Shown in pieces: positions 27,101 to 37,773 of a stretch of 64,000 bases of DNA. How positions within the stretch are numbered: position 1 is the first letter of the stretch; each line of letters begins with the position of its first letter. Origin of the DNA: Taeniopygia guttata (lineage: Eukaryota; Chordata; Aves; Passeriformes; Estrildidae). Below the pieces are notes generated by a model. That model made no database searches. It saw only the letters and a program-made list of their open reading frames with translations, and was not told where the DNA came from. The stretch lies in assembly GCF_048771995.1 (NCBI RefSeq), contig NC_133027.1, positions 64,293,501-64,357,500 on the forward strand. Reading direction: 5' to 3'. The translations under genes were made by a program, and so were the position numbers.

Positions 27101-27469
27101 CCGCCGCCCCGGGCAGCCGCCCGCACAGCCGCTCTCTCCGGGCGCGCCCCCGCCCCTCCGGCCCCCCTGGCGGCCCCCCCGCTCCCCGCCGCCGCTGCGC
27201 CACCGCCGGAGGCCGCGGGGCCCGGGCCGCCGCTCACCGCTCTTGACGTCTCCGGACGCCGAGCCGCCCGCGGCCGCCGCGCCGCCCGCTCCGCCGCCCG
27301 CTCCGCCGCCGCCGCCCGCGGCCGCCGCTCCGGCTCCGCCGCCACCCGCGGCACCGCCGCCCGCCGCCGCCGCGGCTCCGCCGCCCGCCGCCGCCCCGTT
27401 CTCCTGCTCGTCGCCGCTGCTGTTGGCGCGCTTGTTCTTCTTGCCCTTGCCGCCCTTCTGGTTCGGCAT
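6024..27469 (-). CDS. HECA: HECA, headcase homologue (whole coding span, 4 exons)
   Basis: The spliced CDS is 12 38-27469 style multi-exon, read as 27238-27469, 12080-13120, 8804-8958 and 6024-6188. These join in phase to 1593 nt, giving 530 residues; the human protein is about 543. Every junction has GT/AG ends and the reading frame continues through all three. Order of parts: a basic, Lys/Asn-rich start; an Ala/Gly low-complexity run (about 26-68); a Cys/His-rich headcase domain (C105, C110, H117, C120, C134, C146, C163, C165, C167, H171); a charged, Ser/Pro-rich linker (about 185-300); and a conserved C-terminal half ending in CxxC pairs at 434/437, 446/449, 481/484 and 507/510, which look zinc-binding. 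The family descends from Drosophila headcase, a regulator of imaginal cells and of growth. Human HECA is reported to restrain the cell cycle and to contact CDK/cyclin proteins. The molecular activity is not settled; the CxxC zinc role is inferred. Confidence 0.96.
6189..8803 (-). other. HECA: HECA intron 3
   Basis: The intron is about 2.6 kb and AT-rich, bounded by GTTAGT and TTTTTTACAG. No other gene, RNA or clear repeat is visible in it. Confidence 0.9.
8804..8958 (-). CDS. HECA: HECA coding exon 3 (CxxC region)
   Basis: This exon is 155 nt. The acceptor is CTGTCCACAG|GAAGG and the donor is TGTCAG|GTTAGT. It completes a split Gly codon and then reads RLMHLYAVCVDCLEGVHKII and onward to SPCCQ. 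The two CxxC pairs (C434/C437 and C446/C449) are the first of the C-terminal Cys motifs. The exon ends in phase 0, matching exon 4. Confidence 0.97.
8959..12079 (-). other. HECA: HECA intron 2
   Basis: The intron is about 3.1 kb and AT-rich, bounded by GTACAG and CTGTCCACAG. It contains a small tandem duplication near 9857-9928 and no coding signal that I can support. Confidence 0.9.
9857..9928. repeat. Two-copy tandem duplication of about 38 bp in HECA intron 2
   Basis: Copy 1 (9857-9894) and copy 2 (9895-9928) both read aacatacc, then attttgcactgctatgtaag, then agct. They differ by one substitution and by loss of about four bases in the second copy. The high identity implies a recent event. 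Confidence 0.85.
12080..13120 (-). CDS. HECA: HECA coding exon 2 (headcase domain and linker)
   Basis: This is the main exon, 1041 nt, residues 78 to about 424. The acceptor is TTTCTACAG|AAGCCC and the donor is CTTCAAG|GTACAG. The frame begins EAPCATPLICSFGRPVDLEK and carries the Cys/His-rich headcase domain, including motifs CNNEHC and FCSCRCGQGH. A basic and Ser/Pro-rich linker follows, with RRHSMDRQNSQEK and SPGQSPPTGYS. The exon ends in the strongly conserved block QFLRRLDLSELLTHIPRHKL through NCALCHRALP to DEIEYDVPCHLQ. The open frame runs on past the donor for only a few codons before a stop, which supports splicing at that point. Confidence 0.97.
15346..15356. repeat. C homopolymer (G run on the HECA sense strand)
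   Basis: About eleven consecutive C residues lie in HECA intron 1, read as a G run in the transcript. Length in an assembly may be unreliable. Confidence 0.85.
15634..15654. repeat. A homopolymer, 21 bases
   Basis: A simple A run in HECA intron 1. No retroposed body is recognisable upstream of it, so it is called a plain homopolymer. Confidence 0.85.
27238..27469 (-). CDS. HECA: HECA coding exon 1 (Ala/Gly-rich N terminus)
   Basis: This exon encodes 77 residues plus one base. It starts MPNQKGGKGKKNKRANSSGD, the recognisable HECA start, followed by acidic residues and an Ala/Gly run of about 43 residues. The start codon has G at -3. The donor reads AAGAGCG|GTGAGC on the minus strand and leaves phase 1, which matches exon 2 (AGC G|AA GCC gives S-E-A). 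The whole exon lies in a CpG island of extreme GC content. The homopolymeric Ala/Gly part is prone to length change and to assembly error, so the exact run length is the least certain piece of the gene. Confidence 0.95.
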
Positions 27470-27536
27470 CGCGGGCCCGGCCGCCGCCGCGGCGGGGGCG
27501 GGCGGGCGGCGGCGGCTGCGGAAGGCGCCGCCGCCG

Positions 27537-27551
27537 CTACCTCCGGCTCAT
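27537..27551 (-). other. HECA: Minimal upstream ORF (M-S-R-R-stop) in the probable HECA leader
   Basis: An ATG with G at -3 opens a four-codon frame ending in TAG, about 67 nt before the HECA start codon. It is only relevant if transcription begins upstream of 27551, which is likely given the island but not shown. Confidence 0.5.
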
Positions 27552-27602
27552 GGCGGGGCGGCGGCGGCCGCGCTGCGCTGCGCCGCGCCCGCGGTGGGCG
27601 GT

Positions 27603-27630
27603 GGGGCCCGGGGGGCCGGGCCGGGGAGGG
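27603..27630 (+). promoter_or_regulatory. HECA: G-quadruplex motif upstream of the HECA start
   Basis: Five G runs of three or more bases (positions 603-606, 610-615, 618-620, 623-626 and 628-630 of this kilobase) are separated by loops of one to three bases on the plus strand. This is the template strand for HECA, about 135-160 nt upstream of its ATG. It fits the canonical G4 pattern; folding is inferred. Confidence 0.7.
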
Positions 27631-28019
27631 CGAAAGGCGTGTCCCTCTCGGCCGCCCGCTACCGCCGCCCCTCTTCCTCCCGGAGCAGGCGCGGGCGGCA
27701 GCGGGAAGCGGCGTGTGGTGCGAGGGGGGGCCAGGGCCGAGCCAGGCGCGGGCGGCGGGAGGGGCTTATCGGGAGAGGGAAAGCCCCGCTCCCGCCGGAA
27801 CGGCGCGGGTCAGGCGTGCTGTGCCGCCGGGGGCCGGAGCTGCAGCGGGTGTCCCCGCAGCCGGGGCAGAGTGACGGGCGAGCGGGGACGGGGGTCTCCC
27901 AGTGCCCCCCTCGCCCCGGCCCCGGCCGTGCGCCGAAGGCCGCTCTCCCGCCGCGGCGTCCCGGGCGCTGTGAATGTCCCAACAGCGGAGAACACTTGGA
28001 AAATGCCACCTGAACGTGC

Positions 28020-31000
28020 AGGAATAAAAAGGAGATGGAAGGAAACCAAAACAATGCGGTCTCGGGGGGGTGGGGAGCAGAAAGCCTTACAGCAGCACAG
28101 CCGTGACTTCGGATTTCTGAGCTCATGTGGTTCCTGATGGGGGTGGCTCCGTGGGTGGCGGACTGCGGGGGCGAACCTTTTGGATGTGAGTTACAGGAAG
28201 ACGCAAGTGCTGCGCTCCTCTGGGGCAGAGCTGGAAGCACTGTGCCACCACAGAGGCGTTGCCGAGGGGCAGCAGCCTCATCTTCTCCAGGAGTCCGGGC
28301 TCGGTGGGAGGCACTGCGGAAAATGGGTACCTAATTATCGTGGGATTCCTGCACGCAGGGACTCTACATGCCGCCCGTCAGCTGCAAAACAGCACTCGTG
28401 ACTTGTCTTTTCCTCGCCGACGAGCAGCAGCTCACTGCTCGTAGGTGTCACCTGCCCGTATGCTCACATACCTACCAGTTTATCCTATTTGGGAATAAAA
28501 AACTGCAGCCTATCATAAGAACATCATACCGGTTCCCAGGATAAGCCATTATTCTGAGTTTGGCAAGCTTTTCCTTGCACTTTTTTTAAATTAACTTTTT
28601 TTCATTCTCATCCAGATCCTGGAGAGGATCCATGACTTCCTTATGGAAGAAGTAGACATGCATGCAGTTATGTTACTGGTCTGTGACTGGGAGGACAAAG
28701 CCATGCCTGAGCTGTTTGGGCTCTAGAGATCAAATCAAAGTGAATAAGTGAGATCTCTCTGATAGGAATGTGCTACATTTTAAAAGTCACAATTTTCTCT
28801 GAAGTAACTGGTCAAACTCTTTGACTGGAACAGTTCCCAAATATTTTCCTTTTAAAAATTACATACGTTCTGTGTCACTTGTACCTGTAGCCAGGGCCTT
28901 TGTTTCCCAAGAAAATTAGCATCTGTATTTTCAAATACTCTTGAAGCAAATATCACAAGAAGTTTTGAGTCAAATAGCCTAGATTCTTTGCCTGCAGATG
29001 TCAGCATTTCAGAGATATTTTTTAAAAGTTCCTTGTGTTGGTGGAAATGCTCTGAAATTATATGCTTTCCAGTGACTTGCATTCCCACAGTTAAATGTCC
29101 TGCCTACCTTAGTTCACAGTTTTGAAACTTCTAAATTGTATTTCTATCTAGAAACCAGAGGAATGGCGAAACTGTGGCCAGTTTCCGGGGCCACAAGTCT
29201 GGGCAAATCCTGATTCCAGCCACCTTAGTTGCAGGACTTCAATCTGGCAAGAGCAAATTTTACTTCTACTACTGTAGGTTTACAAAGGGAAAAAAAAAAA
29301 TAAAAGGAAAAAGAACCTTTCCACTATTTTACAGGCACATAAATGTTTGCCTGCTGTAACAGGGGATCAGACTGCCAAGAAAAACTTTTCAAGTCTTCAA
29401 GTTCCAATAAAACAGTGAAAAGTCTGTGGATGTGAAATAGGGGCCTGATTGATATGTCCATAGTGTCAAAAGAGCTGCACATAAAAAGAATCAAGAGGCT
29501 GACAAAATGTACAAGGTCTGTTTTCTACAGAGAAAAAAAATTCCCCAAAGCAAAGTATTTTAGGTTTACAGGTATTGGCTGGTATTTCGTTCTTGTTGTA
29601 ATCTCCTTTGAGGTTAAAAAATGAGCTTGAGAGCATCAATAAGAGAAATAAATTACTGCACCTAATCAGCATGATGGTATAGGAACAAACAAGACTTTCT
29701 CAATAGATACAGACTAGACACTTGAAATCAGGGTCACTCGACAAGAAATGGGAGAAGATAAAATAGTTCCATTCTACTTCAATTGCTGACAGAGAGACAT
29801 ATTCCACTCCATGACTGTCAAAAAGTGTGAGAGACACCTAACAGGAAGATGTTGTGAATCATTTTGTAATCTTCCTCTCAGAAATATTTAATACAAAAAA
29901 CTGTATTATAGACTTTCTATTTAGGTGCTTTTATGTAAGCATAAGTTTAAAAATAAATAATTCAATTAAAATAGTGAAAACTCAAACTCAGACCTCTCCA
30001 GTTCTCCAAACAATGAATTGAACAACAAATGTTCATTCATGTCCAGGTTCAAGCTGATCAAATAGAACTACCCATAAAGAAGAAATAGAAGTAAAACATT
30101 CTTTGTGAGAGATAAAATGAAGTACTTTGGTTGATTTATTGCTAGCTATTATTGTCACCTCTCCAGATAAGAGATTACTGCTCACCCAGCTGCTTGAGAT
30201 GACTAAAAACTCACATCTGGGCTCCAGTTAGTTGCCATTCACAAGTACCCATTCTTAAGAGAAAAAGAGTCCCTCAACCTCTCACTCTGTCACCCCCATT
30301 TGTGATTTCTGTTGGTGCCACTTTCACCTCCCATCCCCTGTTAGTGAAGCCCCTCGCTGAGTGCCTGGACGTATCTGTGCTGCAACTCCCCTTTCCTCAA
30401 TGGCTTTGGCCCAAACTCCAAAATCAAGAGATGAAGTGACTTTGGTTCTTTAACCCAGTCTCAGTAAGTAGTTTTGGTCCTAGAAGTCACTTACCATTTT
30501 TCCTAAGTAGTGTTATGTGAAGCCTTCCAACTTCAAAGACAATAAAATCTGGGTTCCCTGAAGCACCTTTCTCTGTCCCTAGTGTGGAATAGTGGCAGAC
30601 AGGCTCATTGCAGTTGGCCAGTGAAGTTTGTCAGGGGAAATGTGAGCTTCTCAGCTCAGAAGTAATTAGTGACAACTAACTGAATGCAGACTATTGTGAG
30701 CTCCAAATCTTGGGAGCTTTGCTTCCGGATCATCATATTTGTAGCTTTTGCAACTACTGAGAGAAAATTGGTGGCATTTCTCACCTTCACTGCTGCTGTT
30801 CAGAAGTTGGTAGGTGATGAAGCTGAAGAAAAATGTATCAATTTTGCATCATTATTGCTGAGATTACGGGCAGGGCACAGATTTTCCATGGGAATATCAC
30901 ATGTCTGTTAAAAACACCTGATTTTTGGGAAGCTGCAAAACACAAAATTATTCATAACTTGGAAATTTTCCCAGTTCTCCATGAGTGTTTACTACAAAGA

Positions 31001-32232
31001 AGTTGCTAGTTAGCATTTCTTCCTGCAATTTCTTAAGAAAAGGAAAAGGAAACACAACATATAACGTGTCAGCTGTTACTCATTCTTTGAATAATAGATG
31101 CTATTTTGTGCAAAGGCTCCAAGACAGCATGGGCAAGTTTTCTCTGCAACTGTAGGAAAGTGATATAGCAACAGTTGTTGAAGGAGAAGAGATGGGAAAG
31201 TCTTTATTTCACTTTTGTGATGTTTACTTTTGAAAAACTCAATTGAGTTTCCAAAAATCCAGTGGGGAAACATTTGCCATCCCTGGGATGAGCAACAGGC
31301 AGGGGATTAGCCTCTCCTGCTATCACTAATTATGTGTAAACGCATGGGTTTGGGGATTTATAATGAGATCTCAGGAGATGGGTTCTGCTGTTACTAATTG
31401 CTACTACTCAATTGAATGGGAAGATTGGTTTAGATATCTGTGGTAGGGATGCTGCAAATCAATGCTGAGCTGTATGTGAAATATGGGAAAGTGGTGCTGT
31501 ATGCAGCCCCTTGAACTCAAGGGAGTTTGTGTGCTCATGATCAAAGGTGAAGGTCCTAACTCCAAAGCAAAGCATGAGCATGATGTTCTCCTTGTGCTGA
31601 AACTCAGTCCCACTGACCCAGACCTTATTTCCTGGTGATGGGACCGGGGCAGCTGCAGCACAAGGACAAGGTTTCTTCCTCCAGACTCCTAAACACAGCC
31701 AGTGCAGCAGGCTTACCTGTCCCTTCCAGTCACCAGGCAAAGCCCTTTGTGGTGATAACAGTCAGCTATTCCACATTCCATCTCTGAAAACATCACTGAG
31801 GTTTGTAGCAGTTGTGTATGCCTGCCTCTGCAAGAGGCAGGGCAGGCTGAGCTCAGCACTTGCCGTTCTCCCACCATCTTCATCCTTACAAACAGATGGG
31901 CCTCCTGTATAATTGTGTCTCGGTTGCATTTAGCTAACAAAAGCTAACAAAAATTACCAAATCTCCACTGCACCCGCAAAGAATAATGAGGATTAAAGTC
32001 TCATCCAGAGTGCTGGAAGGTTCATTTGCATTCCTGGTCTGGCCATCCCCCTCTTTTCCATTTTGTGAAAGGACCCTCACCCCATTGTCTTTCTGTTGCT
32101 AAGACAAGAGAGCTAAAATACTTTCGTTGATGGGGGAAAGTGGAAGATCTTGTTCATCACATCTCATTTATACATAATTCCTACACATCATACACTTCTG
32201 CCACAATTACCATTTAATTCATTTCTCTCCAG
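28020..32232. other. Intergenic sequence upstream of HECA
   Basis: The first 450 bases are moderately GC-rich, tailing off from the island; the rest is AT-rich. Short open frames only. No gene is supported. A transcript divergent from the HECA promoter is possible because the island is broad. Confidence 0.6.
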
Positions 32233-32477
32233 AAAAATACACCAGTCGTCTCCGTGGCTGCCCTGTTTATCGTCTCCGGCTGTGGGAGCCGGTACTGGCC
32301 AAGTGCAGGGACAATGGCTGGCTATTCATTTCTCTGCACCAGCTGTTATCCTCAGCATGCACCCAGTCTGGGTCCTGCTGGTAACAACCCTGGTATGGCT
32401 GCTGCTGCAACTTTCATTTCATTTCAAGAGCTAATTCCGAATGATTATTCTGAGAACATGCCTAAGTATAGTGAGGG
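32233..32477 (+). other. Exon-like segment on the plus strand, function unknown
   Basis: This segment is open in one frame (KNTPVVSVAALFIVSGCGSR at the start, ending ENMPKYSEG) for its full length of 245 bases. It is preceded by TTCATTTCTCTCCAG and followed by a strong donor, GTAAGT, whose TAA closes the frame. Its GC content is higher than its surroundings. I do not recognise the peptide. It could be an exon of a non-coding RNA divergent from HECA, an exon of an unannotated gene, or chance. Confidence 0.3.
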
Positions 32478-32891
32478 GTAAGTATATTTTGTGGAAAGAC
32501 GCGTTCCAGGCTTTAAATCTGTCACAGAATAGCTTATAGCTCTGTGTGAACTTTTAGGGCTTTTTTCCCCCCAGACTCGTGGGAGTTGCTGACTGGTACA
32601 GTCAGATAATGCCAGGTAGTGAATCACTCCCCCGCTATCGGCATCCACCAAAATCTGTGTTCCAGCATATAGGTTAAATTGTGACTGACTGCAGCAGCAA
32701 TAGCCAGTGCCCGATAAAAAAAAATGTATGGATCCAAAAAGGAGCCTACAGTATATTTCAGCCCTACAAAGACCCTGGAGCCAGCAGGGAACCCATTCCA
32801 TCAGGTCTGCTTGTAACCACAGGAACTGGTCTGCACCAGACAGCTCAGAGGTCTTAGGATTATGCTGATTCTGGGTTTTTACTGCATGGAT

Positions 32892-33630
32892 GAGGAGAGG
32901 AGAGGAGAGGAGAGGAGAGGAGAGGAGAGGAGAGGAGAGGAGAGGAGAGGAGAGGAGAGGAGAGGAGAGGAGAGGAGAGGAGAGGAGAGGAGAGGAGAGG
33001 AGAGGAGAGGAGAGGAGAGGAGAGGAGAGGAGAGGAGAGGAGAGGAGAGGAGAGGAGAGGAGAGGAGAGGAGAGGAGAGGAGAGGAGAGGAGAGGAGAGG
33101 AGAGGAGAGGAGAGGAGAGGAGAGGAGAGGAGAGGAGAGGAGAGGAGAGGAGAGGAGAGGAGAGGAGAGGAGAGGAGAGGAGAGGAGAGGAGAGGAGAGG
33201 AGAGGAGAGGAGAGGAGAGGAGAGGAGAGGGGAGGGGAGGGGAGGGGAGGGGAGGGGAGGGGAGGGGAGGGGAGGGGAGGGGAGGGGAGGGGAGGGGAGG
33301 GGAGGGGAGGGGAGGGGAGGGGAGGGGAGGGGAGGGGAGGGGAGGGGAGGGGAGGGGAGGGGAGGGGAGGGGAGGGGAGGGGAGGGGAGGGGAGGGGAGG
33401 GGAGGGGAGGGGAGGGGAGGGGAGGGGAGGGGAGGGGAGGGGAGGGGAGGGGAGGGGAGGGGAGGGGAGGGGAGGGGAGGGGAGGGGAGGGGAGGGGAGG
33501 GGAGGGGAGGGGAGGGGAGGGGAGGGGAGGGGAGGGGAGGGGAGGGGAGGGGAGGGGAGGGGAGGGGAGGGGAGGGGAGGGGAGGGGAGGGGAGGGGAGG
33601 AGAGGGGAGGAGAGGAGAGGAGAGGAGAGG
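32892..33630. repeat. Polypurine pentanucleotide array: (GGAGA)n then (GGGGA)n
   Basis: About 740 bp of uninterrupted purine on the plus strand. The left 339 bp (to 33230) is a pure GGAGA repeat (about 68 units). It switches cleanly to about 370 bp of pure GGGGA (about 74 units, to 33600). At the right edge a GGAGA, a GGGGA and then several GGAGA units restore the first type. The GGGGA part is a continuous G4-capable track with single-base loops, and the whole is a triplex-capable polypurine tract. Open frames through it (Glu/Gly/Arg or Leu/Ser/Pro repeats) are not genes. Array length in an assembly may be wrong. Confidence 0.98.
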
Positions 33631-36600
33631 TTCATAATTAACTGATGGCATAGGAAAGAAGAGAAAAATTGCATACTAAATGTCATGAGGCCTCTGAAGC
33701 CTGGGCTGAGGATGCAGTCATTTGCTTTCAGAAGCATGAAATCCATCATTTCCCATTTAAAAAGTGAACAAGACCTTCTTGGTTTTCAGGGAATTTCTGG
33801 TTCTGGTTTCAAGTCCTAGTGTTCGCCAAAACATTAACTGTGAGGTTTTTAAAAATGGCTTTGAACAAGATGTGTTGTAGCAAAGGAAGAGATATAATTT
33901 GCAATTGTATGAAAGCATTGTAAAAATAAAGAGAAAATGCTCTTTATTTTTAACTCAGAAATATTTTCTTAGCCTTAATGATGTCATTCACAGATCTCTT
34001 CCAACTAATTATCTTTAAATTAATAATTTTCAACTAATTGCTTTACTTTTAAACATTTTTCATTATTATTAAATAGAGACAAAACCTACTCATAGCTATG
34101 TCTGTTACATTTCACTTAAATCGATTGGATTTTCCTCCCCCACATTCTCAGCTCAGTCTGTTATAAGTCAAAATTCCACATCTGCCTTTGAGGTTTCTGC
34201 TCACTTCCCTCCAGATGAGAGAAGGAATTTGCCAGTACTTTGACCTTTCTCTTTCTACTAACCCAACTTGAATCAGTAGATGCCAAAGGCAGCTTAGTTA
34301 TTTCATATTTTCCCAGTTTTATATGCCAATAGGGTATAATTCTTTATATAGACTCAGGTCTGAAGAATAATACATTTTGTTCTTTTACAGGCCAACAGAA
34401 TAAGACAAATGGGATGCTATAAATATCGAATTAGATCTAAAATTAATGAATAAATGGAACTGCAAGCTTTGAGAGAGGTAATTCAGAAATTGCTTTAATT
34501 CCAATAGGCTCTGTATTAGTGACTCAAAATTGTGTACATAGCCAACTAAACCATCAGTTCATGCTGAGATATAGGGATAGGGTCTGCTGCATATGTTCTG
34601 TGAATTATTGATTTTCCTTACAGAAGTTCTGCCTTCTCTTCCCAGCAATTCCACACCTTTATGGTATGATGTTGAGCAAATAATCCTCTCTCATAAGTTT
34701 AAAATCTCACGTTCCTTAGAATAAGGACCATTATATGGATGTTCTTTGTAAAATTCCTTGAAATGCATGGCTAAAATCAAGCCTTACACTAAAAAATCAA
34801 TGGCATTATGCATTTACAGTGGAACTTCTCAGAATGCTATCCTGAAATTACACAAAAATGTATACAGTAATTCAGGGGTGTTATAGTTACATGAAGTTGC
34901 CTGAAAAGGCCATATTCCCAGTTCAAGGACAATATATTTTTTTTCTTTTTCATTTCAGCTTTGACCCAAATCATATCAAACTCAGAAATCATTAGTATTT
35001 CCCACAAATGTCAAGTTCCAGGAAAAAAAAAAAAAAAACAGAAATAACAGGAAGGATGGCTTCCAAGAGAAATTACCTTCCCAAGTGAATCCTGAATTAC
35101 AGACAATGGGTGTCTCAGGCAGGGGGTAAGGAGGAAAAGAAAATTAGTTTTGCAGGACGCCTGAAGAGAACCAAGCAGATCTTGTGTATTAAAATTAGGA
35201 TTTATCTTCTTTTTGTGTTTTAACCTCCATGCCTAGCCAAAATTCAAGGTTCTGTAGTAATTTTCTGGTAAGAAGAGTAATGATAAGAGAAGTGGGTGTT
35301 TTTGACACAGCTCCACTTGTTTACAAATAATGTACAAAACTTTACTTCCTTGAACAAGGCAAAACCAGCAAGCTGGAGACAGCTTCTCAGAAGGGAGTCT
35401 GGCATGGCCACCCGCCAACACTCAGAACAGCAAGATCCCAGGAGATTTTCCCAGCACCATCTTCCCTGCTTGTTCACACTGTAGCTTATGTTTGGCTTGT
35501 CCCCCTCCCTCCTGGGCCCCCCTGGGCTGCTTGCATGGAGACACAACGCAGGCAGTGGGTGTTGCAAACTGATGCTTCTCTCAAAGCCCCCGCTGCTGGG
35601 CACAGCATTAAGCTAAAAGAGGCCACTGCAGATAATTTTAGTGAAAAATTGAAAAAAAGCTTGCATGACAACCTGAAAACTCAAAAAGGAGAAGATAAGA
35701 GGATGCCCAATGTACTTGCTTTGCCACAGAAATGTACGCTTAATATGAGGGTATTTGTTTCTCTGGGCCTGGTTGCTACTTTGAACATCTGAGGTTTGTG
35801 ATTTTTCAGGAGCAGACTCCATTAGGTAACAATTCAGTGCCCTTCTGCCACAATAAGTATTTGGGATGACTTGGGCACGATGAGGATGGGTAAAAGTCAT
35901 AAATAACATGCAGGTGGTACACAAATGCCATCAGCATTTCCACTTGGCACAGCATTTGCCATTCCTGTCACAGGCTGAAAGGTCTTTCTTTCGGTAAGAA
36001 GTCTTTGTCAACCTCCAAAAGAGAAGTGTGTTGGATATTGCCGAGTTTCACACCAGGGAACATGCATAAAATCACTGCAAATTATAATAATGAAATTGTA
36101 GTATATATGTAATTTCCAGCAGAAAAAAATCTGCTACCAACCAGAAAGGAGACACTAGAAAAAAAAATGGAGATGTCTTTTTTATTCTCTTATTTTGCCA
36201 TGATCCCTTGATATCTCTGAGTAAGACTAAGGGAGCAGATCATTTAGGGTCCTTCTCTCTTTTCTGTAATATAGGCCTCTGCATTACAGAAAGGAAAAGC
36301 TGCTGTTGGAACCACAAGATCTAGCAATTCTAGGGAATCCATATGAAATTTATGGAGTATAGCTCCAGGCACATGATGAAAAGGGCAGAAAGTGTGAAGG
36401 TGATATTTAGTCTTTGGAAAAATTGAGAAGAGATGAAGAGTCTTGGAAGAGCTGAGCATTTTTTTTCTCCCTAAATTCCCTTATCTCTAATCTGAAAGAG
36501 CAGGTCTCTCAGGTATTGAGTTTAAATTTAGATTGCAGTGTTGTTTACTACTCTGTTATGGAAGTCAGATAGATTTAATGTCCAGACCTGTAAATCCTTT

Positions 36601-37445
36601 GCAGTAAAGCAGGGAAAAATAATGAAGTCACAGAATGAACACCAGTTAATGGAAGTAAATGGATGAGTGGCCTGTGGGGTGATCCCATTGACTGCTGTGC
36701 TGATTTATATTGTTGTCATCACAAACTTCTTGTATCATTTCTCATTGTACTCAAAGAATATTTTTACAATTAGATTGAAATTTGTCTTCATGTGAGGTAT
36801 GGCCCTGACAGAAGGATGAAGATGATGTTCCTGGGCAATCTGTAATACAATTGGCCCCTTAAGACTGCCAGATGACATTCACTAGATCTTCATCACCACG
36901 CAAAGGGCCAGCCCAGAAGTTAGGGAATGGTTAACCATGGGATTTCAAAACACCCATACCTGCACTAAACCTTCAGATAAAAAACAAACAACCACCTTCG
37001 TGTGGAAACAAGGAAGGGAAAATGCAGGCACCTCCCTGCATGGTTGAAAGCAGCTGCTTCTGCTGAGGTTCATGCTCATGCTGCTGGCAGGTGATGTGTA
37101 CACACATTGCAACTAATCACACTCTGTACATCAGACTGCAAAAACCAAGACAAATTAATCATCATTTCTCTTTGCCAAGTAAGTAAATACTGAAACATTC
37201 ATCTTGCATATAGGAAAAACGAGTCATCAAGCTGTCACAGAAAGAGCTGGGGCTAGTGCCAGGACCAGGAAATAGCTATCCAAGCTCTCCAATGCACTAG
37301 CTTTCATCCTGCTTCCCTCAGGCAAAACAGCTGATCTTCATAGGAGTTAAACTCAAGCTAGCTCCTCTGGAACAGGGGAAAGTGGCAGCCCACCTGCCAT
37401 GGTATCCCTTGGACCCTCTCTGGGAGGAACAGATTGCACTTTCTA
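33631..37445. other. Intergenic sequence between the two polypurine arrays
   Basis: AT-rich DNA with an A run near 35022-35038. Only short open frames are present. I see no gene, RNA or clear mobile element. Confidence 0.6.

Positions 37446-37773
<328 letters not shown>

Larger units (their letters stand above)
13121..27237 (-). other. HECA: HECA intron 1
   Basis: This is a 14.1 kb intron bounded by GTGAGC and TTTCTACAG. It holds a C homopolymer (about 15346-15356), a 21-base A run (15634-15654), and modest-length open frames on both strands without recognisable homology (for example around 18480-18780 and 21330-21720). An exon-like segment with a strong donor lies at about 16484-16620. No nested gene can be supported. 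Confidence 0.85.
26830..28020. promoter_or_regulatory. HECA: CpG island and promoter region of HECA
   Basis: GC content rises abruptly from the AT-rich intron at about 26830 and falls again after about 28000, with very dense CpG throughout. The island covers HECA exon 1, its leader and the upstream flank. No TATA box is obvious near the leader, so this looks like a dispersed-start housekeeping promoter. A YY1-like ATGGCGG element lies at 27550-27556. The exact start site cannot be read from sequence. Long open frames across the island on both strands result from the scarcity of stop codons at this GC level. Confidence 0.85.

Noticed and set aside
26870-28240. Several open frames of 190-373 codons over the HECA CpG island
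   Set aside because: High GC removes stop codons in every frame. Only the minus-strand frame starting MPNQKGGKGK is supported by homology and splicing.
32445-33749. Open frames of 250-434 codons across the pentanucleotide array
   Set aside because: They only translate the repeat (Leu-Ser-Pro, Glu-Arg-Gly units). A 5-base unit has no stop in any frame, so length is meaningless.
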